64,000 nucleotides of DNA from Spirochaetae bacterium HGW-Spirochaetae-1 (GCA_002839375.1 PGXY01000002.1:312392-376391); one strand, 5' to 3'. Shown: positions 16,588 through 25,147, counted from the first letter of the stretch. Notes: a model not told the origin generated them from the sequence alone. Made by a program: numbers and translations.

Positions 16588-18364
16588 TCTTCTTGATGAT
16601 GTTCATGTCGGTTTTTGGTTTACGGTCGAAGGTGAACAGGCCGTTCTCCTCCTGTTCTATATCAGTGAACTGGGTATAGCAGTATCCGGCAAAACTGTCG
16701 TGCTGCATGATGGATGATATCCATTCCCGGTAGAGATCGGGAAACTGGCGTTTTTCCGTTTCATAGAAACCGAATCCACCGAACTCTGAAATTATGACGG
16801 GCTGTCCGCTGTCTCCGCTGTCATCACTGTAAAATTCAGGCATGGCTGTTTCCATGTGGAAGAAGATGCCGATGAATTTTTTTAAATTGAAGGTTCTGAA
16901 GCGGCGTTCGGCGATGGCTGTATAATAATCGGTGATAAGGTTGTTTTCCGGGAGGTAATGGTGTATGTCGATTATATCACTCTGGGCGTGGAAAAAACCC
17001 GAGTTATCGATAACCAGCCGGCCGGGATCAAGGCTTTTCATGAAACTGAAGAACCGGTGTAGAATAGAGTTGAATGTACCCGTGAGTAATCGATTGTACA
17101 GACCCCAGGTTTCATTAAACAACACCCAGGTGATTATGGAGGGATGATTGAAATCGCGGTTTACAATCTCCTGCATGGTTTTTTTCAGTTCGTTCCTGCT
17201 TTTTCTCATGTAAAGGTAAAATGAAGGAAATTCCTCCCATACCAGCATGCCCATGGCATCGCAGCAGAAGAGAAATGCCGGATCTTCGAGCTTTTCATGG
17301 ATGCGCATACCGTTGAAGCCGCATTCATTGATGGCCTTGATATCTTTGAGATAATTCTCTCTATTGACCGGTGAATACCAGCCGTCCGGATAATATCCCT
17401 GGTTGAGAATAAGGCGCTGATAGAGGTTTTCCCCGTTGAGAAAGATACCGCTGCCGCGTCTTTCTATTATCCGCAGGCCAATGAATGATTCGACAGTATC
17501 GGAAAGGGATTTCTGCCCGCCCTGCTGACCCATGATCCTGATTTTTACGGGATACAGGTGGGGGCTTCCCGGTGACCAGAATTCGGGTTTTATTCCGGCT
17601 TTCTGATAGTTCACGGTGCATGAATAGATAAATCCTTCAGGGTGTGCACGGAAATCTTTTTTTGTGAGCAGTGTGGTTTTCGAGTCAAAACGAAATTCAC
17701 AGGAAAAATCCTCGGGCGTATATGAAAAGAAGAGCTCCATGGTAAAGGAGTTGAGTCCGGGATGGACATGAAAATGCTTCAGGTAGCTCATGGATGTATT
17801 TTCAAGCCAGACGCTCTGCCAGATACCCGAGACCGGCGTGTAGAAGACAAAATAGTTTTTGCGGAAAGGGGACTGTTTTCCCCGCAGGAAAGAGAACGAG
17901 GGAGCATCCTCCACGTATATCATCAGGCTGTTTTCTCCCTGCCGGAAAGTTTCCAGGGGCGCAGTCATGGTTATAGGTGTATAGCCCGATTCGTGTGATC
18001 CCAGGTATTCACCGTTGAGATAAATCTCGCAGTAATGATCAACAGCGCCGAGGCGGATATGCACCAGTTCCCGGTTAAATGACGGATCAAGGGTGAAAGT
18101 AAGGAAATACAGGGCATGAACACGGTCCATGCGTCGTCCGATGCCCGAGGCTTCGGACTCTATACAGAAGGGGACGCGGATATTTTCCCACGACGATGTA
18201 TTGATTGTTTCCTTATCTTTCCATTCCCTGATAATTTTTTTAGCCCGGGAGCGGCTCTTGGCAAAGTATATTTTCCACGTCCCGTCAAGAGATTGAAAAT
18301 TTCGCCTCATGTCGGGGCGCGGAAACTGCAGAAGCTTGACAATGTCCTTTTCGTTCAGTATCAT
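16574..18364 (-). CDS. Glycoside hydrolase family 2 protein (beta-galactosidase/beta-glucuronidase type)
   Basis: The 596-residue protein has the GH2 order: a jelly-roll sugar-binding domain (about 20-190, with RLGAVDHYCEIYLNGEYLG), an immunoglobulin-like domain (195-300) and a TIM barrel (305-590). The acid/base is Glu418 in WVLFNETWG and the nucleophile Glu527 in IISEFGGFGFYE; both are intact. There is no signal peptide, so it acts in the cytoplasm on an imported glycoside. No transporter or other sugar gene lies beside it. The sugar specificity cannot be read reliably, and the linked enzymes give no hint. The frame begins at an ATG at 18364 without a strong ribosome site. Confidence 0.88.
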   Translation of the reverse strand: MILNEKDIVKLLQFPRPDMRRNFQSLDGTWKIYFAKSRSRAKKIIREWKDKETINTSSWENIRVPFCIESEASGIGRRMDRVHALYFLTFTLDPSFNRELVHIRLGAVDHYCEIYLNGEYLGSHESGYTPITMTAPLETFRQGENSLMIYVEDAPSFSFLRGKQSPFRKNYFVFYTPVSGIWQSVWLENTSMSYLKHFHVHPGLNSFTMELFFSYTPEDFSCEFRFDSKTTLLTKKDFRAHPEGFIYSCTVNYQKAGIKPEFWSPGSPHLYPVKIRIMGQQGGQKSLSDTVESFIGLRIIERRGSGIFLNGENLYQRLILNQGYYPDGWYSPVNRENYLKDIKAINECGFNGMRIHEKLEDPAFLFCCDAMGMLVWEEFPSFYLYMRKSRNELKKTMQEIVNRDFNHPSIITWVLFNETWGLYNRLLTGTFNSILHRFFSFMKSLDPGRLVIDNSGFFHAQSDIIDIHHYLPENNLITDYYTAIAERRFRTFNLKKFIGIFFHMETAMPEFYSDDSGDSGQPVIISEFGGFGFYETEKRQFPDLYREWISSIMQHDSFAGYCYTQFTDIEQEENGLFTFDRKPKTDMNIIKKINLG

Positions 18365-18450
18365 AATCGGTTAATCTTTTATTTTTTAATGAGATTGGAA
18401 ACGGTGTATTATGGAATGATACCCGGGATTGTGCCGGTTGTCAATACATA

Positions 18451-19185
18451 TTACCGGAAAATCATTGCCTTGGAGCGGATTTCCATGTTAAAATAATGCT
18501 CAATGAAAAGTGAAAGATAAAAGAGGAGGTCCATCATATTTTTCCTGGCGAAGCGTTCATGGTCCATGGCAACGAACTTGTTTCTCAGGGATAACATGAT
18601 AAAATCCCTCACGTCCCGATCGAGCTCATGACCGTGATCGGCCGTGCAGTCGCTGCACAGGAGTCCCAGGTCGGCGACATCAAAAGAAAAACGGGAAAAG
18701 TTTTTGGAACCGCATTTTTTGCATTCCTCAATGAGGGGAAGGATGCCGTGAATCCTGATAAGGTGGATCGTGAAAAAGACGGAAAGATGCAGGGGAAATG
18801 TTGTTTCTGAAAGTGTTTTAAGTCCGGCCGTGACCAGATCAAAGAGCAGATCATGGGAGTCATGGTATCCCGTAGTTTTATCAACCAGTTCGAGTATGTA
18901 CCAGAGATGTAAAATTTTTTCCAGGTCCTCGCGGATGGTCATGTAATGTTTTTCAACAGTGAATTCCCTGGGGATAGCGGCTTCGCGGGATTCATTGGCG
19001 TAGTAGACCAGCCCCAGGATGGAGCCGGGCTGAGAAGCGTTAAGCGGCCGTTTGGTGCTTTTTTTCAGACCCTTGAAAATGAATTTTCGCTTTCCGCCTT
19101 CACGGGTGAGGATGTTGCAGGACACATCAGCTTCGCCGATGACCCTCGAGGAAAGGACAACCCCCGTTGTTTTCTCGATATTCAT
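18451..19185 (-). CDS. recO: DNA repair protein RecO
   Basis: The 244-residue protein matches RecO in length and layout: an N-terminal OB fold (TTGVVLSSRVIGEADVSCNI, then RKFIFKGLKKS), a helical domain, and a zinc site formed by CKKC (about 158-161) and CSDC (about 177-180). RecO loads RecA on SSB-coated DNA together with RecR in recombinational repair. It starts four bases after the stop of the CBS-domain gene, so the two are probably cotranscribed. Confidence 0.9.
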   Translation of the reverse strand: MNIEKTTGVVLSSRVIGEADVSCNILTREGGKRKFIFKGLKKSTKRPLNASQPGSILGLVYYANESREAAIPREFTVEKHYMTIREDLEKILHLWYILELVDKTTGYHDSHDLLFDLVTAGLKTLSETTFPLHLSVFFTIHLIRIHGILPLIEECKKCGSKNFSRFSFDVADLGLLCSDCTADHGHELDRDVRDFIMLSLRNKFVAMDHERFARKNMMDLLFYLSLFIEHYFNMEIRSKAMIFR

Positions 19186-19189
19186 TCGG

Positions 19190-20023
19190 TTATTTTTTTC
19201 CGGTCATCGTGATGGTGATGCGGTTGATGACGGTGCCCTTTATGTCCTTTATCATGAATGCCATGTCTCCATGGGAGACCTCTTCCCCCTGTTCGGGGAT
19301 TTTCCCGAAAAGATCGAAAACGAAACCGCCGATTGTATCACAATCGTCGGTGGGAAGATTCAGGTTCATCTGGTCGTTGAAATCGGACAGGGTCATGCGG
19401 GAATCCACCTCATAGGTGTTGACGCCGGTTTTTTCAAGTTCTGGCAGAGTCTCAACATCATATTCATCGTTGATGTCCCCGACTATTTCTTCAAGGATGT
19501 CTTCCAGGGTTATGATACCACCGACTCCGCCGTATTCATCGACGACAATGGCGATATGCAGTTTTCGTCGTTTGAATTCCAGGAGCAGTTCATCCAGGGG
19601 CATGGTCTCGGGAACGAAGTAAGGTGCGTGGAGTAATTTCTTAACCTGGAATTTTTTAGATTTATCCGATATCTGTTTCAGCAGATCTTTAGCATAGAGA
19701 ATGCCCACAATGTTGTCCACCCGGTCTTCATATACGGGAAGGCGCGAGTGGCCTGCTTCATATACGGTTTTCACCAGTGGGAGAAGGGCTATGTTTATAT
19801 CGACGGCGACCATGTCAACACGGGGAATCATGATGTCGCGGGCGTTTTTATCGGAAAGCTCAAAAATACCGCGTATCATCTCTTTGCGCGGGCCATCGAG
19901 ATCTTCGTAATCCTTGATGCTGTAGGAGTCATTACTGTAGTTTGAAAGGGATCGCCTGATCAAATCAACTAAACGCCGGAATATTGTCAGTCGATTAGCA
20001 GGCTCGGGAGTATCAGCGGTCAT
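19190..20023 (-). CDS. CorC/HlyC-type CBS-domain protein (cytosolic)
   Basis: The protein has a paired CBS module (about residues 55-185, with RDIMIPRVDMVAVDI and IVVDEYGGVGGIITLEDILEE) followed by a CorC_HlyC domain (about 190-275). It lacks the DUF21 membrane domain, as in CorC proteins linked to magnesium/cobalt efflux or hemolysin-like transporters. The ATG at 20023 is used; a TTG five codons upstream is also in frame, and neither has an ideal ribosome site. recO follows four bases after its stop. In many bacteria this gene sits with ybeY and era, which are not here. Confidence 0.85.
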   Translation of the reverse strand: MTADTPEPANRLTIFRRLVDLIRRSLSNYSNDSYSIKDYEDLDGPRKEMIRGIFELSDKNARDIMIPRVDMVAVDINIALLPLVKTVYEAGHSRLPVYEDRVDNIVGILYAKDLLKQISDKSKKFQVKKLLHAPYFVPETMPLDELLLEFKRRKLHIAIVVDEYGGVGGIITLEDILEEIVGDINDEYDVETLPELEKTGVNTYEVDSRMTLSDFNDQMNLNLPTDDCDTIGGFVFDLFGKIPEQGEEVSHGDMAFMIKDIKGTVINRITITMTGKK

Positions 20024-20205
20024 AGAGGGTTTTATCAATCCTTAGTTTTATTGTTAATGAATAGAAGGGTAATATTGCTGTCCTTTTTGTCAACATCAAA
20101 ATTTAATTATACATGAAGGTCCGAATTTTTATCGACATGTTTACTTTATTCCGCGGGAGTTGATGATAGAGAAATAATAGTCATGAAGATGGGAAAAGGC
20201 CCGGT

Positions 20206-20757
20206 TTACTGGGCCTTCCAGACGGAAAATTTTTTAACTGTGTCAAGCAGTGTTTCCGAAGCTTTTTTGGCCTCATGCTGCGTGATGTTGCAATCATTAT
20301 AGAGACTGTCGGCGATAAATTTTTTCAGCGCCACATATACATCCTGCGTGGCATGGAATAAAAAGGAAAAGCTGTCCGAGGCATTTTCAACAACGGTGAA
20401 TGACGAATAGAGCATCATCGGTTCTTTGGGTATCATTAACTTTTCGCTCTTTTTTGTGGTTATAATCGTCATATCGTCGAAACGGTAGGGAATTGATCGG
20501 CCCACTTCGCGATTGACCGGCTCCTCGTATTTTTTTGAATAAATAGCCGGTTCAACAAGCATATGGGTCCTGCTGCCATCGGTTTTAAATACAACGCCAT
20601 CGGGGGTTCTGAAGATATCCTTTACATTGCGGTATGCCGTTATCTCGTAAATGGCATATGCGGTACCCGGTTCAAACATGGCGGATACAATAAATGCACC
20701 GTCGGGGGGGATAGTTTCGGTCATGTATGCCTTGAGAAGTGCCATTGCTTTTGCCAT
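20206..20757 (-). CDS. Hypothetical protein
   Basis: I do not recognise this protein. Starting at the ATG at 20757, which has AAGGA eight bases upstream, it has 183 residues. The frame is open to a TTG at 20844, but that lies on the predicted transcription start. It has no signal peptide and seems a mixed alpha/beta fold with a middle strand-rich part (PYRFDDMTIITTKKSEK) and a helical C-terminus containing VALKKFIADSLYNDC. It is alone between the CBS gene and the MetH-activation-like gene. Confidence 0.7.
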   Translation of the reverse strand: MAKAMALLKAYMTETIPPDGAFIVSAMFEPGTAYAIYEITAYRNVKDIFRTPDGVVFKTDGSRTHMLVEPAIYSKKYEEPVNREVGRSIPYRFDDMTIITTKKSEKLMIPKEPMMLYSSFTVVENASDSFSFLFHATQDVYVALKKFIADSLYNDCNITQHEAKKASETLLDTVKKFSVWKAQ

Positions 20758-20850
20758 AATGGTATCCTTATACGTGTTTTGATAATACACTGGAAGCTTC
20801 CTGTACTCCGGGAAAACACGGAGACGGAAAGCACCGTCAAACAATAAAAC

Positions 20851-20878
20851 AGTATACTACATTAAACAGTAAAATCAA
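20851..20878 (-). promoter_or_regulatory. Promoter of the 20206-20757 gene
   Basis: On the minus strand TTGATT (20878-20873), a 16-nt spacer and TATACT (20856-20851) form a good sigma-70-like promoter. The expected start is near 20844, giving a leader of about 85 nt. Confidence 0.6.
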
Positions 20879-20962
20879 TTAAAAAATTGCGTATTTTTTC
20901 TTAAATAGTTATTTTAAAGCATGGATGGTTTTTATACAGGAGAGAAGATGGAATAGGGGAAT

Positions 20963-21724
20963 TTACTCTTCAATACCGACCCGGGATTCACGGCGGTAGC
21001 CGCATTCCTTTCGGGAACAAAAGGAACAGGGAGTGCGGGAGGATAGGTGTTTCGCTCCGAGGATAATGCCTGATACGGATTTTACAGGCTCCATCATCCC
21101 CGATTCGTTCAAGGCAATACCGATTGATCCGCCATTGATAAGTGAAAAAACCGCCTTTTGACCTTCACCGGTATCCCAGTCGCAATAACCGGGACTGAAG
21201 CGCAGGGATGTTTCGAGCCCTTCCCCGGTGAAACGGCGTTTCACCCCTTCCTCTATGATGTGGACATAATGCTCGGCCAGTACGGAACCTGCCGCATGGA
21301 GAAAAAGGGATTCAAGCATTGAATCTTCCGGCAGTTTTTCCATGGCTTCATCGAAGCCGTGTCCCAGCGTGGCTAAAAAGATGCAAATTGTCTGAAGATT
21401 ATCACTCTGCCCGGCAAAGTGGGAAAGCTTCCTGCTTCTCAGGGAAATGGTATCAACCGTAATAATACCATCGATGATGTCACCGACAGGATAGAACTTG
21501 ATCAGTGATGCAGGGGTGACTGTTCCCAGGGCAAGCCTGGCCGCTTCCCCTGCTTTTATGCGCAGAGGATCATTGGCCTGTTCCGGGAACCGGAATCCGC
21601 TTTGAACCAGTGTGGCCGTGATCAGTGCATCGGGGTCCGGCGCTGTGAAGAGTATGGTTTCGGTGTCTGTTTTCATCATCTTGTATAAACAAAGCAGTTT
21701 TTCACGGCGGTTCAGGTGGTGCAA
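20963..21724 (-). CDS. Stand-alone vitamin B12-dependent methionine synthase activation-domain protein
   Basis: The 253-residue protein resembles the C-terminal activation domain of MetH without the catalytic modules. The hallmark is RFSPGYCDWDTGEGQKAVF (about 177-195) with the following GIALNESGMMEPVKSVSGII, and a C-terminal cysteine group CSFCSRKECGYRR. In full MetH this domain binds S-adenosylmethionine to reactivate oxidised cobalamin. Free-standing versions occur in anaerobes with split methionine synthases or other corrinoid enzymes. No corrinoid or methyltransferase gene is beside it. The cysteines could bind a metal or cluster. The start may be the TTG at 21724 or the ATGs 15 codons later. 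Confidence 0.78.
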   Translation of the reverse strand: MHHLNRREKLLCLYKMMKTDTETILFTAPDPDALITATLVQSGFRFPEQANDPLRIKAGEAARLALGTVTPASLIKFYPVGDIIDGIITVDTISLRSRKLSHFAGQSDNLQTICIFLATLGHGFDEAMEKLPEDSMLESLFLHAAGSVLAEHYVHIIEEGVKRRFTGEGLETSLRFSPGYCDWDTGEGQKAVFSLINGGSIGIALNESGMMEPVKSVSGIILGAKHLSSRTPCSFCSRKECGYRRESRVGIEE

Positions 21725-22092
21725 TATTCATGTTCCACATGATATATAAGCCTGCCGAAAATTGCTGCAAACGTATCCAACATATAGTCTCATGGCTACT
21801 CATTTATCAAGGCATTCGAGGTGTATGAATTATTTTTCAAAATCTGCTCCACCTTAATTTTGTTATTCGGTATATACATATTCTGATAAATAAAACCCTC
21901 TGTGCCCCTGTGTCTCTGTGGCTATATTTATGTGCAGTTTATACAGAATCTAATTTTCTTCCCGGCAATGACGATTTAGAAAAAAGTAATTGATCCCGTC
22001 CGTTAAAATTAAATAGTGGATTATGGGCACCTTGAAAATTAAATTTATAGAGGTTTCCTTATACGAATTCACCTATGTTCAGGAGTATGGTC
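21725..22092. other. Intergenic stretch, mostly AT-rich
   Basis: This 368-nt gap between divergent genes holds one copy of the dispersed palindromic element (22021-22062) and a tract of CTCTGTG-like repeats (21897-21921). Such tracts turn up between genes in many environmental bacterial genomes (recalled, not checked). No gene, tRNA or riboswitch was recognised in it. Confidence 0.5.
22021..22062 (-). repeat. Dispersed palindromic element, copy A (42 bp)
   Basis: Read on the minus strand it starts ATAAGGAAACCTCTATAAAT and ends AAGGTGCCCATAA. Both ends match the copies at 36427-36482 and 41167-41284, while the interior is much shorter. It lies immediately upstream of the GDPD-like gene. Confidence 0.75.
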
Positions 22093-22911
22093 ATGAAGCC
22101 CTTCTTTTTATCGAACGCCTTTATTCTTGCCAACAAGGGAGGAATTCCCGACCTGCCGCCATGCTCTATACAGGCCTATGAAAGGGCCCTGGAACTGGGA
22201 GCCGATGTGCTCACTGTTCCCGTGCATCTTACAGCCGATAACAAACTTATCGTTTCTCCCGGCAACGATCTGGAGAACTATACGAATCTTGCGGGGAAAC
22301 CAATTCAATATTCCCTGACTGAACTGGAGCGCGCCGATGCGGCCCATGGTTTTGATCCTGCCCTGGACCGGAGTTATCCCTGGCGCGGAAAGGACGTCAC
22401 ACTTATGTCCCTTGAAGAACTTCTTTCCCGCTTTCCCGATACGCGTTTCAGTATTGAGCTTATGGATAAGACGGCATCGTGTGCCCTTGAGTTCTGCGCT
22501 ATTGTGGAAAAGATGAAGGCCGAAGGAAGAATTCTTGCCGGCTCTCCGCATGGAGCGAATATAAAAATTGTTCGTGAAAATCTGCCCGTCATGGCAACCT
22601 CTTTTACTCCCCTGGGCGTTGTGGGATTTTACGCGCTTTTTCGTTCGGGACTTCTTTACTTCAAAAAAAAATTTAAAAGCGACGCTCTCCTTATTCCTGA
22701 AGCGATAGGCCCATCCTATATGGCGAACAGGATACTCATCCGTGAGGCGAAAAAGAGAGGTTTGCATGTATTTATATGGAACGCCGAAACCGTTGAAGAA
22801 GTCGAGCGCCTCATGACCTTCGGTGTGAACGGATTCGTGGCCGATGATGTTGAAAAAACGAGTACCTTGATAAAAGAGGCAAAAGTTCTGGTGGAAAACA
22901 ATGAGAAATAA
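22093..22911 (+). CDS. GDPD-fold protein with lost catalytic residues
   Basis: The 272-residue protein follows the glycerophosphodiester phosphodiesterase TIM barrel from end to end (ERALELGADVL, VTLMSLEELLSRFPDTRFSIEL, GLHVFIWNAETVEEVERLMTFGVNGFVADD). The active-site residues of the family are replaced. The usual His-Arg-Gly is Asn14-Lys15-Gly16, the Glu of PENT is gone (PPCS, 22-25), the metal-binding Glu-x-Asp is Thr41-Val-Pro43, and the second catalytic His-Asp is Pro56-Gly57. It is therefore unlikely to be a hydrolase and may bind a ligand. ATG 22093 is used because AGGAG lies seven bases upstream. The last codons overlap the next gene by 11 bases. Confidence 0.82.
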   Translation: MKPFFLSNAFILANKGGIPDLPPCSIQAYERALELGADVLTVPVHLTADNKLIVSPGNDLENYTNLAGKPIQYSLTELERADAAHGFDPALDRSYPWRGKDVTLMSLEELLSRFPDTRFSIELMDKTASCALEFCAIVEKMKAEGRILAGSPHGANIKIVRENLPVMATSFTPLGVVGFYALFRSGLLYFKKKFKSDALLIPEAIGPSYMANRILIREAKKRGLHVFIWNAETVEEVERLMTFGVNGFVADDVEKTSTLIKEAKVLVENNEK

Positions 22912-23881
22912 AGCAGGTGTGCGGGCTGCAAAGTCTTTAGGCGCCATATTGGTTTTACTGTGGACTGCGCCTTTATATGCCGCAGGCCAAACCGAAATCC
23001 GCGATATATTCATGGCCGCCGCGAACGGGGCCGTGCCGGAAATCAAAATATGCATTGAAAACGGTGCCAATCCCGTGGATGCGGACTCCCGGGGGAAAAC
23101 TCCGGCTGATGTGGCCAGGGAGAACGGGCATGAAGAAGTTGCTGCATTCATCGATTCCCTGCGCGTGATGCGTTACCCCAGCGGGAGCGTCTATGTGGGG
23201 CAGATGAAAGGACACAGGGAGCATGGCTGGGGTGTGTATCGCTGTTTTAATGGCAGCAGGTATTCGGGAGATTTCCGCGAAGGAAAATTCGAGGGACTGG
23301 GATACTGGACTTATTCCCGGGGCGGCCGCTATGCCGGCGAATTCAGGGATAATGGTTTTTATGGTAAAAATGTCAATTTTCACGACAGTGATGTCTTTAG
23401 CAGGGACCGGTATGGAGAGACATTGCTGTATAGTGCTGCCAAACGTGGAAACCTGACACAGGTCCGTCTGCTTATACAGAGAGGAGCCAATGTGAATGAG
23501 CACAGTATGCGTGATCAAACCCCGTTGCATTTTGCGGCGTTTGAGGGCGATATATCCATCGTACGCGTGCTGCTCGAGAGCGGCGCTGATATAAATGCCA
23601 GAGACATGGACGGGATGACGGCGCTGCATTTTGCCGCCTTTAACGGGAAAACAGCCGTTGCCCGCATCCTGGTGGAAAATGGGGCCGATGTGAACGCCAA
23701 GAATGAAAATGGCGGCACTCCGCTGCACCATGCAGCTTACCAGGACAGCGGTGAAATAGCTATCATGCTGCTGGAAAGCGGTGCCCGCCCGGGCCTCAGG
23801 GATAATTTCGGAAAGACTCCCCTGGAACATGCCCGTGTCCTGAAGAGTATCATGGTTATGCGGGCTCTGAAGTCCCGCTGA
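22901..23881 (+). CDS. Exported ankyrin-MORN-ankyrin repeat protein
   Basis: The 326-residue protein has a signal peptide (GAILVLLWTAPLYA, cleavage near residue 27). One or two ankyrin repeats follow (34-85), then three MORN repeats (about 97-155, with YVGQMKG, YSGDFREG and YAGEFRDNG), then five further ankyrin repeats (about 171-320, such as QTPLHFAAFEGDISIVRVLL). Ankyrin repeats bind proteins, and MORN repeats often bind membranes or proteins. Export to the periplasm or surface makes it a likely binding protein, perhaps against a host or partner. The gene overlaps the pseudo-GDPD gene by 11 bases, so the two are probably translated together. Confidence 0.85.
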   Translation: MRNKAGVRAAKSLGAILVLLWTAPLYAAGQTEIRDIFMAAANGAVPEIKICIENGANPVDADSRGKTPADVARENGHEEVAAFIDSLRVMRYPSGSVYVGQMKGHREHGWGVYRCFNGSRYSGDFREGKFEGLGYWTYSRGGRYAGEFRDNGFYGKNVNFHDSDVFSRDRYGETLLYSAAKRGNLTQVRLLIQRGANVNEHSMRDQTPLHFAAFEGDISIVRVLLESGADINARDMDGMTALHFAAFNGKTAVARILVENGADVNAKNENGGTPLHHAAYQDSGEIAIMLLESGARPGLRDNFGKTPLEHARVLKSIMVMRALKSR

Positions 23882-23896
23882 AGCTGCCGGTACTTG

Positions 23897-24466
23897 TTAG
23901 AACCATTTTGACGGAAGTTTTCCCGGGACAAAGGTTTCTATGTAGTCCAGTGCTTCCACTGCATCAGATGCAGCATGATAAAGATCAAGGTACTCCTTCT
24001 TCATGAAACATCCTTCGGCCATGGAATTGAAAAGTGAGAAGAGATGAGAATAAAAATTATTCGTGTTGATGAACACGACAGGAACATTGAGCAGGCCTAT
24101 TTGCTTCAGCGTTAATACCTCCATTATTTCCTCCAGTGTGCCAAAACCGCCCGGCATGGCAATAAATGCGTCGGCCAGTTCCGCCATGCGGGCCTTTCTC
24201 TCCCGGAGATCGGCCGTTATGATAAGGCTGTCGGCTTCTTCATAGCTCAGATTCCGTTCATGAAAAATTTCAGGAATGACACCGGTGACCTTTCCTCCTG
24301 CGGCCGTAACGGCCCGGGATACTTCTCCCATGAGGCCTATATTAGCACCGCCGTATATCAACGCATGTCCTCGTTTCCCGATCATTTCTCCAAGATGTCG
24401 GGCAAGTTCGGTGAATACCGGGGCCACGGCGCTGCTTGATGAACAGTAAACACAAATATTTTTCAT
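23897..24466 (-). CDS. LOG-family protein (cytokinin-riboside-monophosphate phosphoribohydrolase type)
   Basis: The 189-residue protein has the lysine-decarboxylase-like Rossmann fold with the diagnostic motif PGGFGTLEEIMEVLTLKQIG and an upstream GGANIGLMGEV. Family enzymes cleave nucleoside 5-prime-monophosphates at the N-glycosidic bond; in bacteria the physiological substrate is often a damaged or ordinary nucleotide. The ATG at 24466 gives the typical MKNICVYCSS N-terminus; a longer frame to 24532 has no matching family sequence. It converges on the ankyrin gene. Confidence 0.87.
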   Translation of the reverse strand: MKNICVYCSSSSAVAPVFTELARHLGEMIGKRGHALIYGGANIGLMGEVSRAVTAAGGKVTGVIPEIFHERNLSYEEADSLIITADLRERKARMAELADAFIAMPGGFGTLEEIMEVLTLKQIGLLNVPVVFINTNNFYSHLFSLFNSMAEGCFMKKEYLDLYHAASDAVEALDYIETFVPGKLPSKWF

Positions 24467-24622
24467 GTATTTTCTGTAACTCCTGTTAGTTGTTCTTTGG
24501 AATAGTTTGTTTTTTTTTAAAAATATTTTCAATCCCCATGAGGGCCGTCCGTATTAATCTATACATCCGGGACAGAGAATGGGGCCCGGTAAACACAAAA
24601 TTTAATTTTAAGGAGTAGTATT

Positions 24623-24982
24623 ATGAAAAACTATGCCACTGCAACAGTTGAGGGTTTTGTGACACAGGACCCAACCCTCAAGAAGACGAAGACGGGGAAA
24701 AGCGTATGCAACTTTTCTCTTGCGGTCAATCATTTTACTAAAGCCGATTCAGACCCGAAGGTTTCATATATTGATGTGGAGACCTGGGACAAGGTGGCGG
24801 AAATCTGTTCAGACAATGTATCGAAGGGAAGAAGGGTCATGGTGATAGGTCCGATCCGACAGGACCGCTGGGATGGGAAGGATGGAAAGATTCAGTCGAA
24901 AATAAAAATTGTGGGAAGTGAAGTCAGGTTCCTAGAGCCGTTTAAAAAGAAGGAGGAAGGCGCTTCCCAGCAAGAGGTCTAG
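24623..24982 (+). CDS. ssb: Single-stranded DNA-binding protein, short form
   Basis: The 119-residue protein is a single OB fold (ATVEGFVTQDPTLKKTKTGK, FSLAVNHF, YIDVETWDKVAE, VMVIGPIRQDRW). It has the SSB signature but ends in FKKKEEGASQQEV, without the acidic DDDIPF-like tip that recruits partner enzymes. It may be an accessory SSB, with the replicative one elsewhere. AAGGAG precedes the ATG. A clear terminator follows. Confidence 0.88.
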   Translation: MKNYATATVEGFVTQDPTLKKTKTGKSVCNFSLAVNHFTKADSDPKVSYIDVETWDKVAEICSDNVSKGRRVMVIGPIRQDRWDGKDGKIQSKIKIVGSEVRFLEPFKKKEEGASQQEV

Positions 24983-25042
24983 ACAAAATGCAGTCATTGT
25001 TTCTTACCTTCCCGGTGGAAACGCCTCAGTCTCTTTCTAGTT

Positions 25043-25075
25043 CAATGGGTACCCGGCGGGGTGCCCATTGTTCTT
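25043..25075 (+). terminator. Rho-independent terminator after ssb
   Basis: Arms CAATGGGTACCC and GGGTGCCCATTG form a strong stem with one mispair, followed by TTCTT. It lies about 60 nt past the ssb stop. Confidence 0.75.
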
Positions 25076-25147
25076 GACAAATTCAATACAGCCATCTTCA
25101 TTGACTCCTGTACATCCGGGATATAATTTTAATAACAGGAAGAATCA

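Noticed and set aside
21961-21974. Second copy of the GTCATTG palindrome seen at 1132-1183
   Set aside because: Only GGCAATGACGA matches, without the paired arm.
22108-23151. 347-codon minus-strand frame spanning the pseudo-GDPD and ankyrin genes
   Set aside because: It covers two real genes on the other strand and shows no domain pattern.
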